Of a DNA stretch of 64,000 nt, positions 43,645-52,153 are shown one piece after another. Within the stretch, counting starts at the first letter, position 1. The number at the start of each line of letters is the position of its first letter. The stretch lies in contig NZ_JACCCW010000001.1 in the NCBI RefSeq assembly GCF_013410065.1, positions 1,047,093 through 1,111,092 on the forward strand, read 5' to 3'. This DNA comes from Granulicella arctica (GTDB taxonomy: Bacteria; Acidobacteriota; Terriglobia; Terriglobales; Acidobacteriaceae). The notes under the pieces were generated by a model, which saw only the letters and a list, made by a program, of their open reading frames with translations, made no database searches and was not told the origin of the DNA. The translations under genes were made by a program, and so were the position numbers.

Positions 43645-45666
43645 CTACAACTCCATAGCATGACCATCCCGCAATCCAACTGCCCGAGCCACAAACTCCC
43701 CAACCGAAACACTCCCCTCATCACCTTTGCCGCGAGTCCGCACACTTACCGCATCGCTCGCCGCTTCCTTATCCCCCATCACCAGCACAAACGGAACCTT
43801 CTGCAACGTGAACTCACGAATCTTCGCGTTCATCTTCTCGTTCCGCTGGTCGAGCTCCACCCGCAAGCCCGCCGCCTCCAACCGGCTCTTCACCGCAAGC
43901 GCATACTCCAGATGCTTCTCCGAGATAGGCACCAACCCCACCTGCACCGGAGCCAGCCACACCGGAAACGCGCCAGCATAGTGCTCAATCAGCACCCCAA
44001 AGAAGCGCTCGACCGATCCAAACAGCGCACGATGCACCATCACCGGCTGATGCTTCTCGCCATCCTCGCCCGTGTACTCCAGCTCAAAGCGCTTCGGCAG
44101 ATTGAAGTCGAACTGCACCGTCGATAGCTGCCACATCCGCCCCAGCACATCCACCAGCTTCACATCGATCTTCGGACCATAAAACGCCGCCTCACCCGGA
44201 AACGTCTGGAACGTCAGCCCACGCCGCGTCAGCACATCCCGCAACGCACCCTCCGAGTTCGCCCAGTCCTCAGCCGACCCAAAGAAATCCCCAGCCTTCT
44301 TCGGATCACGTGTCGACAGCTCCACACGATACTCCTCGAAGCCGAAGTTCTTCAGCACCGCCTCCGCAAAATCGAGGCACGCCTCAATCTCCCCGCCGAT
44401 CTGCTCCGGCGTGCAGAAGATGTGCGCATCGTCCTGCGTAAACCCACGCACGCGCAGCAGCCCATGCATCGTGCCCGAACGCTCATAGCGATACACATTG
44501 CCAAACTCCGCATACCGCACCGGCAGATCGCGATAGCTCTTCGGTGAGTTCTTATAGATCAGCGTATGCCCCGGACAGTTCATCGGCTTCACCCGATACT
44601 CCGCATCGTCCAGCTCCATCGCCGGAAACATATCCTTCGAGTACACCCCGTCATGGCCCGAGATCTTCCACAGCTCGCGCTTCATAATGTGCGGCGTATA
44701 CACCAAATTGTAACCACGACGGATACATTCTTCACGCATCCAGTCTTCCATCTCCTTGCGGATCAGCGAGCCCTTCGGATGCCAGAAGATCAGCCCCGGT
44801 CCCGCCACCTCCTGGATCGAAAAAAGATCGAGCTGCTTGCCCAGCACACGATGGTCACGCGCCTTGATCTCCTCCAGCCGCTTGAAGTGCGCATCCAGAT
44901 CCTTCGCGTTATAAAACGCCGTTCCATAGATCCGCTGCAACTGCTGGTTGTTCTCATCCCCCAACCAATAAGCGCCCGCAATCGACATCACCTTGAACGC
45001 CTTCACCCGCCCCGTCGAAGGCACATGCGGCCCCCGGCAGAAGTCCGTGAACCCGCCATTCTTATACAGCGAAATCTCGTCGCCCGGCTTCGTAAACCGC
45101 TCGATGAAGTGCACCTTCATGAACTCGCCCTGCGCCGCATAGTCCGTCAAACCCTTCTCGCGCGACTCCTCCACGCGCACAAACTTCTCATCCCGCGCCA
45201 CCACCTCCGTCATCTTCTTCTCAATCGCGGCGAGGTCCTCCTCCGTAAACGGCACCTCGCGATACACGTCATAGAAGAACCCAGCATCCGTCGCCGGACC
45301 ATGCCCCAGCTTCGTCTCCGGAAACAGCTCCAGAATCGCCGTCGCCATCACATGCGCCGCCGAGTGCCGCACCACCTTCAGCGACGCCTCGTCGCTCTCC
45401 TTCAGCAGCTCCAGCGCCACATCCTCCACCATCGGAGTCGACAGGTCCACCACCCGCTCCCCCGTCTCATGCCCGGCGTACATGGCCTCCTCCGATCCCT
45501 CATCCTCCGTAGCCACCACACCCGCCGCAGCCGTCAGCGGACGAATCCGCGCCACCACCACCGCCGCCGCCAGCCTCGGCGAAATACTCATCGCCACGTC
45601 ATACGGAGTTGTACCCTGCGCCACCTCGCGCACCGAACCATCAGGAAGCTGTACTCGAATCGTCAT
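43645..45666 (-). CDS. thrS: Threonine-tRNA ligase
   Basis: A 673-residue class II synthetase charging tRNA-Thr. Domains are an N-terminal TGS ('MTIRVQLPDGSVREVAQGTT'), an editing domain with 'VVRHSAAHVMATAILELFPE' (HxxxH) and 'PFCRGPHVPSTG'-like zinc contacts (here TDFCRGPHVPSTG), a catalytic core with motif 2 'GTMHGLLRVRGFTQDDAHIF', 'PMNCPGHTLIYK' and motif 3 'HRALFGSVERFFGVLIEHYA', and an anticodon domain ending 'GEFVARAVGLRDGHAMEL'. The length is normal. No T-box-like leader is apparent in the 100 bp upstream, where an A head and a B repeat begin. Confidence 0.97.
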   Translation of the reverse strand: MTIRVQLPDGSVREVAQGTTPYDVAMSISPRLAAAVVVARIRPLTAAAGVVATEDEGSEEAMYAGHETGERVVDLSTPMVEDVALELLKESDEASLKVVRHSAAHVMATAILELFPETKLGHGPATDAGFFYDVYREVPFTEEDLAAIEKKMTEVVARDEKFVRVEESREKGLTDYAAQGEFMKVHFIERFTKPGDEISLYKNGGFTDFCRGPHVPSTGRVKAFKVMSIAGAYWLGDENNQQLQRIYGTAFYNAKDLDAHFKRLEEIKARDHRVLGKQLDLFSIQEVAGPGLIFWHPKGSLIRKEMEDWMREECIRRGYNLVYTPHIMKRELWKISGHDGVYSKDMFPAMELDDAEYRVKPMNCPGHTLIYKNSPKSYRDLPVRYAEFGNVYRYERSGTMHGLLRVRGFTQDDAHIFCTPEQIGGEIEACLDFAEAVLKNFGFEEYRVELSTRDPKKAGDFFGSAEDWANSEGALRDVLTRRGLTFQTFPGEAAFYGPKIDVKLVDVLGRMWQLSTVQFDFNLPKRFELEYTGEDGEKHQPVMVHRALFGSVERFFGVLIEHYAGAFPVWLAPVQVGLVPISEKHLEYALAVKSRLEAAGLRVELDQRNEKMNAKIREFTLQKVPFVLVMGDKEAASDAVSVRTRGKGDEGSVSVGEFVARAVGLRDGHAMEL

Positions 45667-45739
45667 CTCGTCCTTATCAACCAGTTATCAGTTAACTGTA
45701 TTTCCTTTACCGCTCCGGCACCACCCTCACGCAAAAGAA

Positions 45740-45924
45740 CTGCCATCCTGAGCAGCGCAACAACGCCGGGTGCCCCATCTTCGCGACAGCTCTATCGTCG
45801 CTAAGGTGGGCATCGTGCAAAGCACGACCGTTCTCCTTCATCCCACTCAAAAAACTGTCATCCTGAGCGAAGGCGAAGCCGCAGCCGAAGGAACCTGCGG
45901 TTGCACTTGCAGTTGCCTGTTCTT
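45740..45924 (+). repeat. A-head / B / A composite
   Basis: An A head (tgccatcctgagcagcg, about 45740-45756), B (45768-45839) and A (45856-45924, centre GGC-gaa-GCC). It occupies most of the 321-bp gap upstream of thrS. Confidence 0.9.
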
Positions 45925-45947
45925 ACCCCCCACCAAACAAAAAACGG

Positions 45948-45980
45948 CGCAGCCAAAAGGCCACGCCGCTCACCACCCCA
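45948..45980 (-). terminator. Intrinsic terminator of the beta-barrel gene
   Basis: CGGCG / CGCCG with inner GGC / GCC arms and TTTT loop, then T-rich on the minus strand (GTTTTTTGTTTGG). About 27 bases are identical to the thrS terminator. Confidence 0.85.
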
Positions 45981-45987
45981 ACAAAAT

Positions 45988-46593
45988 TTAAGGAATCAGC
46001 TTCTTCTCCGGAAACCGGAACACAATCCCCGTACTGAAATTAATCAGCGTAGAAGACCCCGGCGGATTCGCCGCACCTGTCACCAGCCCTGTGCTCACCG
46101 TCTGCAACGAGCCATACCCCACCTCAATCACCCGCCAGTCCACATGCTTGCCCAGCGGCTTCTCAACCCCGCCCATAATCGCAAACGTCGCCTTGCTCCG
46201 CGACACCGGATTCGTCGCCGGATTCGTCGATCCCTCGCCGCCCAGCAGCTCCCCATAAGGCTTCAGACTCCACGCCATCGGATGTGCCGCCGCCACCCGC
46301 GCACCAATCAGAAACTCGTTCAGATGCGCACCCGCGCCCCTCTGAATGTTCACCCGCATATCCGCCCCGGCATCCACCGACTGCCCATGCCAGAACTGGT
46401 CATATACCCCAAAGTCCGCCCCCGAAAACATCTTGGACGTATTACCGCTCCCAAGAAACGCAAACGTTCCAGTATCCGCCTGCGAATTGCTGATATGGGT
46501 AAAGTTCGGACCGACATAAATACCGATCTGCGCATACGCCGAGCCGGCAAACACAACCAGCCCAACAACGAGTGCAAGGAAACGCAATTTCAT
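45988..46593 (-). CDS. Outer-membrane beta-barrel protein
   Basis: A 201-residue protein starting at ATG 46593, with a signal peptide cut near SAYA-Q (residue 22). Strands such as 'QIGIYVGPNFTHISNSQADT', 'QSVDAGADMRVNIQRGAGAH' and the final 'TLINFSTGIVFRFPEKKLIP' suggest an eight-stranded barrel, though the last residue is Pro rather than Phe. It belongs to the small surface-antigen-like barrels common in Acidobacteriota; function unknown. It is transcribed toward thrS's upstream region with its own terminator. Confidence 0.75.
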   Translation of the reverse strand: MKLRFLALVVGLVVFAGSAYAQIGIYVGPNFTHISNSQADTGTFAFLGSGNTSKMFSGADFGVYDQFWHGQSVDAGADMRVNIQRGAGAHLNEFLIGARVAAAHPMAWSLKPYGELLGGEGSTNPATNPVSRSKATFAIMGGVEKPLGKHVDWRVIEVGYGSLQTVSTGLVTGAANPPGSSTLINFSTGIVFRFPEKKLIP

Positions 46594-46752
46594 GAAAGAA
46601 GTCCTGGAGAGAGAAATACCCGTCGCGACCGAAGAAGAACGAAACAACATCTGCATCTCCGTATGATACCGTCCGCAACCCTCTCCCGCCCCAACCCCAC
46701 CCAAAAACCCTGCCCTCTCCCACCAAACAGCCACCCGAAGCAGCAAAAACCC

Positions 46753-46851
46753 CGGGTGCCCCATCGTGCAAAGCACGACCGTTCTCCTTCATCCCACCCC
46801 AAAATCCTGTCATCCTGAGCGTAGCCGAAGAACCTGCGGTTGCCCTTGCTC
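46753..46851 (+). repeat. B-A composite, both members internally deleted
   Basis: The B copy (46753-46790) reads ccccatcgtgcaaagcacg, having lost the entire first hairpin. The A copy (46808-46851) lacks the central hairpin and most of the tail. It lies in the 303-bp gap between two minus-strand genes; no other element is seen there. Confidence 0.85.
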
Positions 46852-46896
46852 ATCTCACGCCAAAAGCAAAAGCCAACCCTCCGCGCCAGACCCCCT

Positions 46897-47850
46897 CTAC
46901 CGCCCCTTAAACTCCGCAGCCGCCTTCAGCGCCTTCGTCACCTCACCCGCAATATCATCCTGAACCATCAAGATGTCGTGGAACGGCCGATCATAGCTCT
47001 CCGACCACACCACATACCCGTTGTCCGCACGAACCAGCCGCGCCGCCACCCGCAACCGCTCACCCGACTTCCGCACACTCCCATCCAGCACATACGCCAC
47101 ACCCAGCGCCCTGGCAATATCCGCAACAGGTAACTCCTTATCCCTGTAATAGAACGACGACGTAGCTCCCGGCACCTGAAGCCCCGGAACCTTGCTCAGC
47201 TTGTCGATCAGCTCCTCCGTCATGCCATCGGCGAACTCGCCCTCTTTCATCCCCTCCGTCAGATCGAGAAACGGCAGCACAGCAATCGACTTCTGCGGCT
47301 GCGGAGCCACCGCAACCGACCCCGCCAGATGCGCCTGATAACTATTTGCAACCCTGCTATGGAACAGGAAAGCCAGAAACGCAACGCCGAGCAAGCAGCA
47401 AAACACCCCTCCGGCAGACCACAGAAAGCCCGCCCGAAAGCGCGACCCCGAGCCCGACCCCAGCGCCTCGCCAGCCACCAGCGTCACCGCTTCAGCCTCC
47501 GCAGCTTGATCCCGCTGATCCTCCCCACGGCTCACCGCCGCCACCATCCGATACCCCAGCCGCGGCACCGTAGCGATATAAGCAGGCCGCTTGGGATCGT
47601 CCCCAAGCAACCGCCGAAGCGACGCCACCGCCTGATACACCGAGTCCGAAGAGACCACCACATCAGGCCACACCTGCTTCAGCAAATCATCGATGCTCAC
47701 CACCTCGCCCGCACGCTCCGCCAGGCACAGCAGCAGCCGCATCGTCCGAACCTCCACCCGCGCGGTCTCTCCATCGCGTGAAATCTCACCGGTCGTCGGA
47801 GAAACGCTCCAGTCGCCAATACGAAGCACTGTCGTAGTCGGAAGCTCCAT
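46897..47850 (-). CDS. CadC-like winged-helix regulator with membrane anchor and FlgO/TolB-like periplasmic domain
   Basis: About 317 residues. The N-terminal OmpR-type winged helix is 'LLKQVWPDVVVSSDSVYQAV' then ASLRRLLGDDPKRP and 'IATVPRLGYRMVA'. A single membrane helix lies at about 145-165 ('GGVFCCLLGVAFLAFLF'). The C-terminal part, 'SIAVLPFLDLTEGMKEGEFA' with 'GVAYVLDGSVRKSGERLRVA' and 'ARLVRADNGYVVWSESYDR', is the FlgO/CyaB-N-terminal-like domain often fused to such regulators in Acidobacteriota. ATG 47850 is used; a TTG at 47880 is possible. It is a one-component membrane sensor-activator; target unknown. Confidence 0.8.
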   Translation of the reverse strand: MELPTTTVLRIGDWSVSPTTGEISRDGETARVEVRTMRLLLCLAERAGEVVSIDDLLKQVWPDVVVSSDSVYQAVASLRRLLGDDPKRPAYIATVPRLGYRMVAAVSRGEDQRDQAAEAEAVTLVAGEALGSGSGSRFRAGFLWSAGGVFCCLLGVAFLAFLFHSRVANSYQAHLAGSVAVAPQPQKSIAVLPFLDLTEGMKEGEFADGMTEELIDKLSKVPGLQVPGATSSFYYRDKELPVADIARALGVAYVLDGSVRKSGERLRVAARLVRADNGYVVWSESYDRPFHDILMVQDDIAGEVTKALKAAAEFKGR

Positions 47851-48030
47851 GCAGAATCGGTAATCACCCTCTGTTCCCAAATAGAAAAACGCTGCTCGCC
47901 GATCATACCAACTCCACGCAGCAACATTTCAGAACTATTCAGCCCCTTTCAGACCACCCTCAGGACTTCCCGGCTCTTCTATGCGTACCGTACAACTGCA
48001 ACCCGAATTGCAAACACGTAAGGAGGAAAG

Positions 48031-48711
48031 ATGACGTTCAAGAAACTGTTCAATGTATGCGCACTGGGTGGGTTGGTTCTTACTCTTTGCGCGATGCCTT
48101 CGGCCAGGATTGCCGCGGCCGATCCTGCCACACAACCGGCTCAGAAGAGGATGCCCCAGACACTCCCCACCTCAGGGACATACAACATCGATCCGAATCA
48201 CAGCTTCGCGTACTTCGGCGCTCGTCACCATGTGGTCGGACTGGTGCGTGGCAGGTTCGACAAGGTTGCGGGAACCATCACCGCATCGCAAGACCCAGCC
48301 GCATGCAGTATCGACATCACGATCGACGCCTCCAGCATCAGCACACAGAACACCGAGCGCGACGAGGACCTGCGCAGCCCCGACTACTTCGACGTAAAGA
48401 AATTCCCGACGATGACCTACCACGGTCGCGGCATTCGCCATGTATCTGGAAGCGCCTGGACGATGGACGGCTCCTTGACCATGCATGGCGTCACAAAGGT
48501 CGTGCCACTGACGTTCACCTTCAACGGAATGGATTCCTCCGTTGAGCCCGGCAACCCCGCACGCGCGTCGTTCCATGGATTAGCCGCAACCAGGCGCGCC
48601 GAATTCGGGATGGGCAACCGCGACAATCTCTTCGAACTCGGTTCGTCCACAACGCCCGACGTCCAGATCGAAATCGATGTAGAAGTCTCCGCAAAATCCT
48701 CACCCCAATGA
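48031..48711 (+). CDS. YceI-family periplasmic lipid-binding protein
   Basis: A 226-residue protein. ATG 48031 follows AAGGAGGAA. The signal peptide is about 1-29. The lipocalin-like YceI barrel is recognised by 'YNIDPNHSFAYFGARHHVVG', 'VRGRFDKVAGTI', 'LRSPDYFDVKKFPTMTYHG' and 'GSLTMHGVTKVVPLTFTF'. YceI proteins bind polyisoprenoids or amphiphiles in the periplasm. The following membrane protein gene starts 15 bp later and is probably co-transcribed. Confidence 0.93.
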   Translation: MTFKKLFNVCALGGLVLTLCAMPSARIAAADPATQPAQKRMPQTLPTSGTYNIDPNHSFAYFGARHHVVGLVRGRFDKVAGTITASQDPAACSIDITIDASSISTQNTERDEDLRSPDYFDVKKFPTMTYHGRGIRHVSGSAWTMDGSLTMHGVTKVVPLTFTFNGMDSSVEPGNPARASFHGLAATRRAEFGMGNRDNLFELGSSTTPDVQIEIDVEVSAKSSPQ

Positions 48712-48726
48712 AAGAGAGCACCTCGA

Positions 48727-49203
48727 ATGAACGAAGCTTCAGTACCTGAACCCTCGACAGACCAGATAACCAAGCACGCCCTCCTGGCCATCGCAGTAGG
48801 CGGCCTCACCGCCGGCACATTGGACATCCTGCAAGCCTGCATCCTCTTCGGATGGGACATCCCCCTCTCCATCACCGCCGGCCTGCTGGGACGAAAAGCC
48901 CTCCAGGGAGGTCCCGGCAACTATATCCTGGGACTCCTCCTGCACTTCTTCATCACCTTTACCTTCGCCGCCTTCTACTACGCATCGAGCCGCAAGCTGC
49001 TCTTCTTAAAAGATCACCCACTGGTCTGCGGCCTCGCCTACGGAGCCGCGGTGGAACTCGTCATGCAACTCATCGTCCTGCCCCTCTCCGCCCTTCACGC
49101 AACCGGCCCACACGATCTCCACGACCTCATCCAGGGCCTCCTCGTGCACATGGTCGTCGTCGGACTACCCATCTCCTACAGCCTTCGCCGATTCGCCAAG
49201 TAA
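48727..49203 (+). CDS. Four-helix membrane protein, uncharacterised
   Basis: A 158-residue integral membrane protein with helices at about 18-38, 62-84, 96-118 and 132-152. The first helix carries 'GGLTAGTLDILQACILFG', and acidic/His residues lie in loops ('HATGPHDLHDLIQG'). It resembles DUF1440/YagU-like inner-membrane proteins, but the match is not firm. It is coupled to yceI and convergent with the lipid-modification operon. Confidence 0.6.
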   Translation: MNEASVPEPSTDQITKHALLAIAVGGLTAGTLDILQACILFGWDIPLSITAGLLGRKALQGGPGNYILGLLLHFFITFTFAAFYYASSRKLLFLKDHPLVCGLAYGAAVELVMQLIVLPLSALHATGPHDLHDLIQGLLVHMVVVGLPISYSLRRFAK

Positions 49204-49222
49204 CCCACCTCGATCCCACCCC

Positions 49223-50323
49223 CTACCCTCGACGATGAAAGAGGTAATGCGACACGCCCCACTCGTTGCCATTGTCATAGCCCCAAAGCTCCTCGCAGGC
49301 CATATAGAAGAGGCGCCACCGGACAAGCCACATATTCGCTTCCCTCCGGCGGCGCTTCGGCGGAAGCGTACCCGCATACGTCTGTTCAAAGAGCTGGAGA
49401 ACCTCTTCGCGATGCTCGTCCGTCTTGTCGAGCCAAGCCCTTGAGGTGCGCTGATAGTGTGTGCCCGACATCATCCAGTGATCCGTAATCTCTACATCGC
49501 GCTGAAAGTTGAGAAGCAGATTGTCGCCAGGCATAATGCCCCCGGTGAAGAAGTGTTTCGCCATCCAGTCGCTCGCATCGCGAACCTCAAACGGATAGCT
49601 GAACTGCTTATGCGTGAAGATGTGAACAAAGAGCAGAGCCTCAGGCCGCATCCACGAGGCAACCCGCGAGAGCAGCTCTTCATAGTTGCGCATGTGTTCG
49701 AACATCTCAACCGATACAACGCGGTCAAAGGTCCCGCCAGGCGAGAACGTATTCATGTCGCAGGTAACGATGCGAACGTCTTCGCGGCCCATAGCGCGCA
49801 GTTTGGCTTCGATAAACTCCCGCTGCGGCGCAGAGTTGGAGACGGCAGTAATAGCACTGTTGGGAAAATGCTCAGCCATGTAAAGCGTAAGCGAGCCCCA
49901 ACCGCAACCAAGCTCAAGAATCTCGTGCCCATCGACGATCCGTGCACGCTCAACCGTAAGCGCCAGCATCGCCTCCTCGGAAGCATCCAGCGTGTCGACA
50001 CCCGCAGGCCAGTAGCCTGACGAGTACTTCAGCCGTCTGCCAAGCGTAAGCTCAAAGAAGCGCGGCGGCACCTCATAGTGCTGCTCGTTCGCCTCCTGTG
50101 TGTTAAGCGCGATCCGGCTGATCTTGATCTGCTGGATAAGCTGGCGCAGATAACCGGTTTGGCCTTCGAGCCCGCCACGCTCCTCGTCCCGCAGCCGCTT
50201 CGCAAGCAGGCGGCGGATCGCAATGCGAAGCACAGCATCAGGGATAAGATCGCGCTCAACCAGATTGCTGGTGAGGTCAAGAAGCGTGGCGTTGGGATAA
50301 GTCGTTGTGGCCTGCGTGCTCAT
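49223..50323 (-). CDS. Cyclopropane-fatty-acid-synthase-like SAM methyltransferase (paralogue 1)
   Basis: A 366-residue protein. ATG 50323 overlaps the DUF1295 stop by four bases. The SAM loop is 'ILELGCGWGSLTLYMAEHF', preceded by 'GRRLKYSSGYWPAGVDTLD' and followed by 'FDRVVSVEMFEHMRNYEELL', as in Cfa/Mma methyltransferases acting on the double bond of phospholipid acyl chains. The C-terminal part ('TSRAWLDKTDEHREEVLQLF') matches the Cfa-like subgroup with plant and DUF1295 neighbours rather than classic Cfa. It is the last gene of the minus-strand lipid operon. Confidence 0.85.
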   Translation of the reverse strand: MSTQATTTYPNATLLDLTSNLVERDLIPDAVLRIAIRRLLAKRLRDEERGGLEGQTGYLRQLIQQIKISRIALNTQEANEQHYEVPPRFFELTLGRRLKYSSGYWPAGVDTLDASEEAMLALTVERARIVDGHEILELGCGWGSLTLYMAEHFPNSAITAVSNSAPQREFIEAKLRAMGREDVRIVTCDMNTFSPGGTFDRVVSVEMFEHMRNYEELLSRVASWMRPEALLFVHIFTHKQFSYPFEVRDASDWMAKHFFTGGIMPGDNLLLNFQRDVEITDHWMMSGTHYQRTSRAWLDKTDEHREEVLQLFEQTYAGTLPPKRRRREANMWLVRWRLFYMACEELWGYDNGNEWGVSHYLFHRRG

Positions 50324-51108
50324 AGGGTGGGCTCTTTCTTGAACCATGGAATGAAGACCGAAGTCGTGCGCTGATAGCGGGCGTACGCTTCGCCCTTGCT
50401 GCGAAGCGATTGCGCCTCCGTGTACGGAATGCCCGTAACCTTGAAGAGAAAGAGGAGCATAAGCGCAGGGGCAGTCCACGCAAACCAGCCGAAGCATGTG
50501 GACGTGGCGAAGAGAGCGTAAGCAACCCAGATGAGCCACTCAAAAAAATAGTTGGGATGGCGCGAGTAGCTCCACAGACCCATCTCGCAGACCGCGCCCT
50601 TCGCGGCCGTGCGCTTGAAGCGAGCCAGTTGCCCATCCGCCAGAGCTTCACCGGCAATGGCAACGAGAAAGAGCGCAATCGCAACAACCTGAATCGAGGT
50701 AAAAGCTGCCGAGCCATTGCGGTCGATCGCAACAAGAAGAAACGGCAGCGAGAGCAGCACATCGAGAATCGCCTGCGCCTGAAAAAAGAAAAAGAACTTA
50801 AGCCCCGTGTGCTGGCCCCAATGCTGGCGAAGAGCAGCATAGCGGCCCTCCTCAGCATGCCCATGGACGCGGCGAAGAATATGCGTGCCCAGCCGCAGCG
50901 ACCAAAGCATAGCCATCGCAGCAAGAGTCCAGCGCGGAAGAGCAGAGGAGGAGCCAAGCCCCGCGTAGAGCAACCCTAGCAAGCCGAGGTTGTAACTCCA
51001 CCCAACATCCACATAGCCTGCATTCTCAGTCCGCTGCTGAACAACGAAGAGCCCAAGCATCGTCACGCAACAGAGCGCAGTTCCTGAAACCAGGAGAGTG
51101 ACAATCAT
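50320..51108 (-). CDS. DUF1295 membrane protein (steroid 5-alpha-reductase/ICMT-like)
   Basis: A 262-residue polytopic protein with six to seven helices. The C-terminal signature is 'GLWSYSRHPNYFFEWLIWVA' (R-H-P-N-Y-F-x-E), which binds NADPH in this superfamily, followed by 'AYARYQRTTSVFIPWFKK'. It probably reduces or modifies a lipid double bond in the membrane. It overlaps both its upstream (DUF2062) and downstream (methyltransferase) genes by ATGA, so all three are translationally coupled. Confidence 0.88.
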   Translation of the reverse strand: MIVTLLVSGTALCCVTMLGLFVVQQRTENAGYVDVGWSYNLGLLGLLYAGLGSSSALPRWTLAAMAMLWSLRLGTHILRRVHGHAEEGRYAALRQHWGQHTGLKFFFFFQAQAILDVLLSLPFLLVAIDRNGSAAFTSIQVVAIALFLVAIAGEALADGQLARFKRTAAKGAVCEMGLWSYSRHPNYFFEWLIWVAYALFATSTCFGWFAWTAPALMLLFLFKVTGIPYTEAQSLRSKGEAYARYQRTTSVFIPWFKKEPTL

Positions 51109-51596
51109 GCAAGCTCCGCGGCGACCCGGCGAGTCTGTATCTCGCACTGAATCCTCCGGATAGCCCGGAAGAGCAGCCAGTAGAAGAGCGGCAACGCAAT
51201 CGCAGCAAAGATCGCCCAGGCAACGATGCCCTGCAACGCCATCCGCCACAGCAGGTGAAAAGCTTTCATCTGATCCGTCCTGGCAAGCTGAACCATCTGC
51301 GCGAGCGTCATCCTGGTCTGCTGCGAACGCGTCAGCCGCTGCCCCATCCGGATAAACGGCACAATCAGCGCAAGCTGCAAAGGATAGATAGCGTAGTTGA
51401 CCAACTGGCTGGCCGGCAGGTTCAGCCGAAGCACAAGCGCAGCAACAGCGCAAAGCGCCGTAGTCGTACCCATCACCGGAAAGACCCCCAGCAGGATGCC
51501 GCAGGCGAGCGACAGCGCGAGCTTCTGCGGCGTGATGCCCTGGAGCAGCAAGCCCTTCACGGCATCCATCAACCTGCGCTGTGCGAGTGAAGACAT
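51105..51596 (-). CDS. DUF2062 membrane protein
   Basis: A 163-residue protein with three hydrophobic segments. 'GITPQKLALSLACGILLGVF' with 'PVMGTTTALCAVAALVLRLN' and 'PASQLVNYAIYPLQ' are the DUF2062 core. Function unknown. Here it is inserted in a lipid-modification operon and coupled to the DUF1295 gene. DUF2062 proteins elsewhere accompany glycosyltransferases and lipid enzymes. Confidence 0.82.
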   Translation of the reverse strand: MSSLAQRRLMDAVKGLLLQGITPQKLALSLACGILLGVFPVMGTTTALCAVAALVLRLNLPASQLVNYAIYPLQLALIVPFIRMGQRLTRSQQTRMTLAQMVQLARTDQMKAFHLLWRMALQGIVAWAIFAAIALPLFYWLLFRAIRRIQCEIQTRRVAAELA

Positions 51597-51602
51597 ATCG
51601 GG

Positions 51603-51941
51603 TTAATTTCTGCGACTCAGTACAGCCGATGCGGGCTCTTCCGCTTTAAGACGAAAGAGCTGGATAAGGACATAGCCGGACATCGCAATATTGCCCAGCA
51701 TCATGATGAGGACAAACCAGAGAACCTTAACCCAGACCTTTGTCTCCTTGAAGCACACCCAAACAAAGAACGTCAGGAAGCCGAAGTAAGCGTCGAACAG
51801 CGTCGCGCAAGCCCACGGACTCGTCGCCCAGAAGAACTCGTTCGGCGACAGCCCAATGGATTTGTACGCCTGCACATGCACCGTCATGCCAATCATCCAG
51901 AGAAAAACAGCAGAGAACAAAATTTTGAGAAAAATTTTCAT
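51603..51941 (-). CDS. DUF1475 membrane protein
   Basis: A 112-residue protein starting at ATG 51941. Three helices are predicted (about 4-22, 43-62 and 68-92). 'AYKSIGLSPNEFFWATSPWA' followed by CATLFDAYFGFLTFFVWV is the conserved DUF1475 region. Function unknown. It is the first gene of the minus-strand operon (DUF1475, DUF2062, DUF1295, methyltransferase). Confidence 0.75.
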   Translation of the reverse strand: MKIFLKILFSAVFLWMIGMTVHVQAYKSIGLSPNEFFWATSPWACATLFDAYFGFLTFFVWVCFKETKVWVKVLWFVLIMMLGNIAMSGYVLIQLFRLKAEEPASAVLSRRN

Positions 51942-52067
51942 AGGCCTCGTACCAGAGGTACGTCCCCCCGCGGCCTCCGGATTTCCGTGTGCCTGCATAT
52001 ATCTGCACAAACTCAGACATCCCTAAATCCATTTCCATCAGCCGCACGTTCTTCAAGTTGAAGCCTT

Positions 52068-52096
52068 TATCGAGTAGCAAGCTGCGAAGCTGTCAA
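52068..52096 (-). promoter_or_regulatory. Candidate promoter of the minus-strand lipid operon
   Basis: Minus-strand TTGACA (52091-52096) and TCGATA (52068-52073) are 17 bp apart in the 212-bp divergent region. The -10 is weak, so this is tentative. Confidence 0.35.
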
Positions 52097-52153
52097 AGTC
52101 GCTAGAGTAGACCACCAAATTGACCCCAGTAGCACAACGCATCGGAGTGAACG

